A stretch of DNA of 64,000 bases from Aliiruegeria lutimaris. Lineage in GTDB: Bacteria > Pseudomonadota > Alphaproteobacteria > Rhodobacterales > Rhodobacteraceae. The position numbers and the translations under genes are program-made. Positions 61,459 to 64,000 of this stretch are shown one piece after another; the stretch's first letter is position 1; each line of letters starts with the position of its first letter. The notes beneath the pieces were generated by a model. It ran no database searches, was not told the DNA's origin, and was given only the letters and a program-made list of their open reading frames with translations. The stretch is taken from the NCBI RefSeq assembly GCF_900099935.1, contig NZ_FNEK01000019.1, positions 1 to 64,000 on the forward strand, read 5' to 3'.

Positions 61459-63033
61459 ATGCGAAAACTGTCACTGACACTTGCCATCCTGGGCACGACC
61501 GCCATGACGGCACCGGGCTTCGCCCAGGATCGCAGCGACCTGCGGATCGTCGACGAGCCGGTAGAGTTCACCATTCACATGCATTGGCCGCGCGCCCAAG
61601 GTTACGGCGTGGGCGGCGATGCGAGCAAGGTTTACCCGGTCGAGGAGGTCGCTCGCGAACTCACGGGTATTTCCCTAAAGGATGCCACGGCCGGCAAGAA
61701 CTCGACGGACTCCAACGAGGCGATGAACCTGCTGATCGCCCAAGGTGACATGCCCGACATCGTTGGCGGCCACCTGATCCAGCAGCCGGTGAACGAATTC
61801 GGGCCGCAGGGCGCCTTCGTGCCGCTGAACGATCTGGTCAAGGAGCACGCGCCGCACATCCAGGCCTTCTGGGACAGCCATCCCGGCCTGCAGGAAGCGA
61901 TCTCGGCCTATGACGGCAACTACTACTACATCCCCTATCTGCCTGACGGCAAATACGGCCGCGCCTGGTTCGTCCGCCAAGACTGGCTCGACAAGCTGGG
62001 GCTGGAACAGCCGCAGAACGTGGACGAACTCCACGACGCTCTTGTGGCCTTCCGGGACCAGGACCCGAACGGCAACGGGCTGAAGGACGAGATCCCCTAT
62101 TTCGCCCGTCAGTGGGAGGAAGTGAACCGCCTTCTGACATTGTGGGATGCGCGGTCGTCGGGCTCCGACACCTATCACGACTTCTATGTCAACGACGACG
62201 GCAAGGTCGTGCACCCCTATGCCCAGGAAGCCTATCGCGTCGGCCTTTCCAACATTGCGCAATGGTATGCCGAGGGCCTGATCGATCCGGAAATCTATAC
62301 CCGCGGATCGTCCTCGCGCGACTACCTGCTCGGTGAAAACCTCGGTGGCATGACCCATGACTGGTTCGCCTCCACCTCGGGTTACAATGCCGCGCTTTCC
62401 GACAAGGTCGACGGTTTCAACTTCATCCCGTTCCTGCCGCCGGCCTCGGTGTCGGGCGTGCGGATGGAAGAGCACCGTCGCATCCCGATCAAGCCCGACG
62501 GCTGGGCAATCAGCCATCAGGCGGAAGACCCGGTTAACGTCATCAAGTATTTCGATTTCTGGTTCACCGAGTACGGTCGCCTGCTGTCGAACTTTGGTGT
62601 CGAGGGCAAGACCTGGGACATGATCGACGGTGAGCCGGTCTACAAGCCCGAGGTGCTAAACAGCGACAGCCCGGTCAACAGCCAGATGTATCTGGAAGGC
62701 GCCCAGATTCAGCGCGGTTACTGGCAGGACTACCGCTACGAATGGCAGTGGACGTCGGAAGCCGCGCGCGAGGGTATTGAGCTCTACGACTCCGAAGACC
62801 TCCTGATCGACCAGTTCCTCGGCGTCGCGCTGAATGAAGCAGAGCAGAAGGTCTACGACAAGTACTGGCCTTCGCTGCGCACCTACATGCTGGAGCGTCA
62901 GCAGGCCTGGGTGCTCGGAACCGGCGACGTCACGGCGGACTGGGACGAGTACATCGCGACGCTCAACAAGATGGGCTACGAGGACGTCACTGAGGTCATG
63001 AATACGGCCTACGCGCGCCAATACGGCGGCTGA
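61459..63033 (+). CDS. ABC extracellular solute-binding protein (LplA-like, family 1)
   Basis: 524 residues, signal peptide 1-22 (GFAQ). A large binding protein with MNLLIAQGDMPDIVGGHLIQ, KYGRAWFVRQDWLDKLGLEQ and FRDQDPNGNGLKDEIPYFAR. The last resembles a calcium-binding DPNGNG loop as in alginate and uronate binding proteins. It binds an oligosaccharide for the LplB/LplC-type channel. A strong hairpin follows. Confidence 0.86.
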   Translation: MRKLSLTLAILGTTAMTAPGFAQDRSDLRIVDEPVEFTIHMHWPRAQGYGVGGDASKVYPVEEVARELTGISLKDATAGKNSTDSNEAMNLLIAQGDMPDIVGGHLIQQPVNEFGPQGAFVPLNDLVKEHAPHIQAFWDSHPGLQEAISAYDGNYYYIPYLPDGKYGRAWFVRQDWLDKLGLEQPQNVDELHDALVAFRDQDPNGNGLKDEIPYFARQWEEVNRLLTLWDARSSGSDTYHDFYVNDDGKVVHPYAQEAYRVGLSNIAQWYAEGLIDPEIYTRGSSSRDYLLGENLGGMTHDWFASTSGYNAALSDKVDGFNFIPFLPPASVSGVRMEEHRRIPIKPDGWAISHQAEDPVNVIKYFDFWFTEYGRLLSNFGVEGKTWDMIDGEPVYKPEVLNSDSPVNSQMYLEGAQIQRGYWQDYRYEWQWTSEAAREGIELYDSEDLLIDQFLGVALNEAEQKVYDKYWPSLRTYMLERQQAWVLGTGDVTADWDEYIATLNKMGYEDVTEVMNTAYARQYGG

Positions 63034-63044
63034 GGTCGTCTCCC

Positions 63045-63079
63045 GGTGCCGCCCGCTATGAGCATTGTCGGGCGGCACC
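63045..63079 (+). terminator. Hairpin after the solute-binding protein gene
   Basis: An 11-bp stem GGTGCCGCCCG/CGGGCGGCACC (63045-63055, 63069-63079) with a 13-base loop and no clear U-run. The lyase gene begins at 63121 on the same strand, so partial termination or mRNA stabilisation is likely. Confidence 0.5.
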
Positions 63080-63120
63080 ACCAAATCCAGAAATAGCTCG
63101 TTATCCAAGGACGTACGTCG

Positions 63121-64000
63121 ATGCCTTCGACCGCAATGAAAGAAGTCACCGCCTATCTCGACGAACCCACCGCCGGGCGTCTCAACATCCAGTATGCGCC
63201 CGGATCGGAGGACGTGCTGGTGGAAAACCCGCCCCGATTTACCTGGCTGCCAGTCGTCGAGGACGAAGCCCGCTACGTGCTGCGGTTGTCGACCGACCCC
63301 AGATATCCGGCGAAGGAAACACGGACCTTCGCCGACATCGCGCTCAATTTCTTCACCCCCGATACCGTGCTGGAACCAGGAACCTATCACTGGTCCTACG
63401 CCGTCTGGGATGCCGAGAAGGGCGCTCCGGCGACCGCCTGGAGCACCAGCCGCAGCTTCGAGCTCACCGCCGAACTGCCAGCGACACCGGTGCCGGGGCG
63501 CGCCGCGCGCTACAACGGAGTCGAGTTGGCCCATCCCCGCCTTTGGCTGGGTCCAAAGGAGCTTGCCACGTTCCGCGAGGCCGTGGCTGGCGATCCGGAT
63601 CATTGCACCTGGTCCACCTTCTACGAGAACAGCGTCAAGCCCTGGATGGATCGCCCGGTGATGGACGAACCGGCAGGTTACCCGAACCACCAGCGCGTCG
63701 CCCCGATCTGGCGCCAGACCTATATCGACTGCCAGGAGCTTCTCTACGCCATCCGGCACCTTGCCATCGGCGGCCACGTCACCGGCGACAAGGCAATGCT
63801 GACGCGCGCCAAGGAATGGCTCCTGGCCGCTGCCGCCTGGGATCCCGCCGGAACGACCTCGCGAGCCTATACCGATGAATGGGCGTTCCGCGTCACCGAC
63901 GCATTGGCCTGGGGTTATGACTGGCTGCACGGCGAGTTGAGCGAGGACGAGCGCGACACGGTGCGCGCGGCGCTGCTCATCCGCACCCGCGAGATCGCCG
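63121..64000 (+). CDS. DUF4962/heparinase-type polysaccharide lyase, N-terminal part (runs off the window)
   Basis: 293 residues are visible from ATG 63121 (AAGGA upstream) and the frame is open at the window end. It starts with a fibronectin-like module (VENPPRFTWLPVVEDEARYV, LEPGTYHWSYAVWDAEKG). Then comes an alpha-toroid start (ELAHPRLWLGPKELATFREA, WRQTYIDCQELLYAIRHLAI, DEWAFRVTDALAWGYDWLHG). This is the layout of DUF4962/heparinase II/III-type lyases that cut uronate-containing polysaccharides by beta-elimination. No signal peptide is seen, so it would act on imported oligosaccharides in the cytosol. Confidence 0.72.
   Translation, partial: MPSTAMKEVTAYLDEPTAGRLNIQYAPGSEDVLVENPPRFTWLPVVEDEARYVLRLSTDPRYPAKETRTFADIALNFFTPDTVLEPGTYHWSYAVWDAEKGAPATAWSTSRSFELTAELPATPVPGRAARYNGVELAHPRLWLGPKELATFREAVAGDPDHCTWSTFYENSVKPWMDRPVMDEPAGYPNHQRVAPIWRQTYIDCQELLYAIRHLAIGGHVTGDKAMLTRAKEWLLAAAAWDPAGTTSRAYTDEWAFRVTDALAWGYDWLHGELSEDERDTVRAALLIRTREIA

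Noticed and set aside
1-64000. CRISPR arrays, rRNA, tRNA genes and replication origins
   Set aside because: No regularly spaced repeats, no cloverleaf or rRNA-like blocks, and no parA/repC-type genes or iteron clusters were seen by eye.

Overview
The window looks like a chromosomal or megaplasmid segment of a marine or soil alphaproteobacterium of the Rhodobacterales (Roseobacter-type). The reasons are high GC, the dense set of ABC and TRAP solute transporters, rhizobial/Brucella-style erythritol genes, and many LysR, GntR, AraC and DeoR regulators beside short catabolic operons. This is inference from gene content. No rRNA, tRNA or CRISPR array was seen.

Layout. 1-0.6 kb: an IS630-type insertion end sits in a decapitated acetylornithine deacetylase gene. 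0.6-3.3 kb: a LysR regulator divergent from a GMC alcohol dehydrogenase. 3.3-8.8 kb: a GlpD-like dehydrogenase, an FGGY kinase and a DeoR regulator on the minus strand, divergent from transaldolase. 8.9-19.7 kb: an erythritol locus with eryABCD on the minus strand, divergent from a four-gene transporter operon (DUF2291 protein, ATPase, permease, binding protein). The transporter ATPase carries, in frame, a complete SorC-type effector domain homologous to that of the neighbouring regulator EryD. This is the most unusual object in the window. 19.8-20.8 kb: a YkuD_2-like secreted protein. 20.8-26.2 kb: a ytfQRT-yjfF-type sugar ABC operon with a translationally coupled GntR regulator at its end. 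26.2-27 kb: insertion-sequence debris.

27.2-40 kb: an envelope-oriented region. Ten consecutive minus-strand genes (28.2-37.1 kb) all encode predicted exported proteins: a phosphatase, two DUF1254/DUF1214 paralogues, a CigR/RcnB-like protein, HdeA-like proteins, two glycine-zipper proteins, a frameshifted DUF3604 protein and an outer-membrane barrel. An AraC regulator and a phospholipase-D lipoprotein follow. 40.2-42.2 kb: an aldo/keto reductase divergent from an AraC regulator, with a two-copy 21-bp operator between them. 42.4-43.5 kb: a collapsed TRAP transporter pseudogene.

43.6-55.2 kb: the lower part of a gallate/protocatechuate 4,5-cleavage pathway. It has a pyrone-dicarboxylate lactonase (LigI-like), oxalomesaconate tautomerase (GalD), hydratase (GalB) and the RraA-type aldolase (GalC). 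It also has two LysR regulators (one with two helix-turn-helix domains), a TAXI-TRAP transporter and a dienelactone hydrolase. The one ring-cleaving-type dioxygenase gene here is broken. 55.2-57.9 kb: an IS6-like remnant, a MATE exporter and a GntR regulator. 58.3-64 kb: an LplABC/UgpC-type oligosaccharide ABC transporter behind two 20-bp-spaced GntR-like operators, followed by the start of a DUF4962/heparinase-type lyase gene that runs off the window.

Working together: the erythritol genes would import and phosphorylate erythritol and carry it to L-erythrulose 1-phosphate. The two isomerases needed to reach erythrose 4-phosphate (EryH, EryI) are not in the window, but transaldolase, which consumes erythrose 4-phosphate, is close by. 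The aromatic-acid genes would take pyrone dicarboxylate or oxalomesaconate to pyruvate and oxaloacetate.
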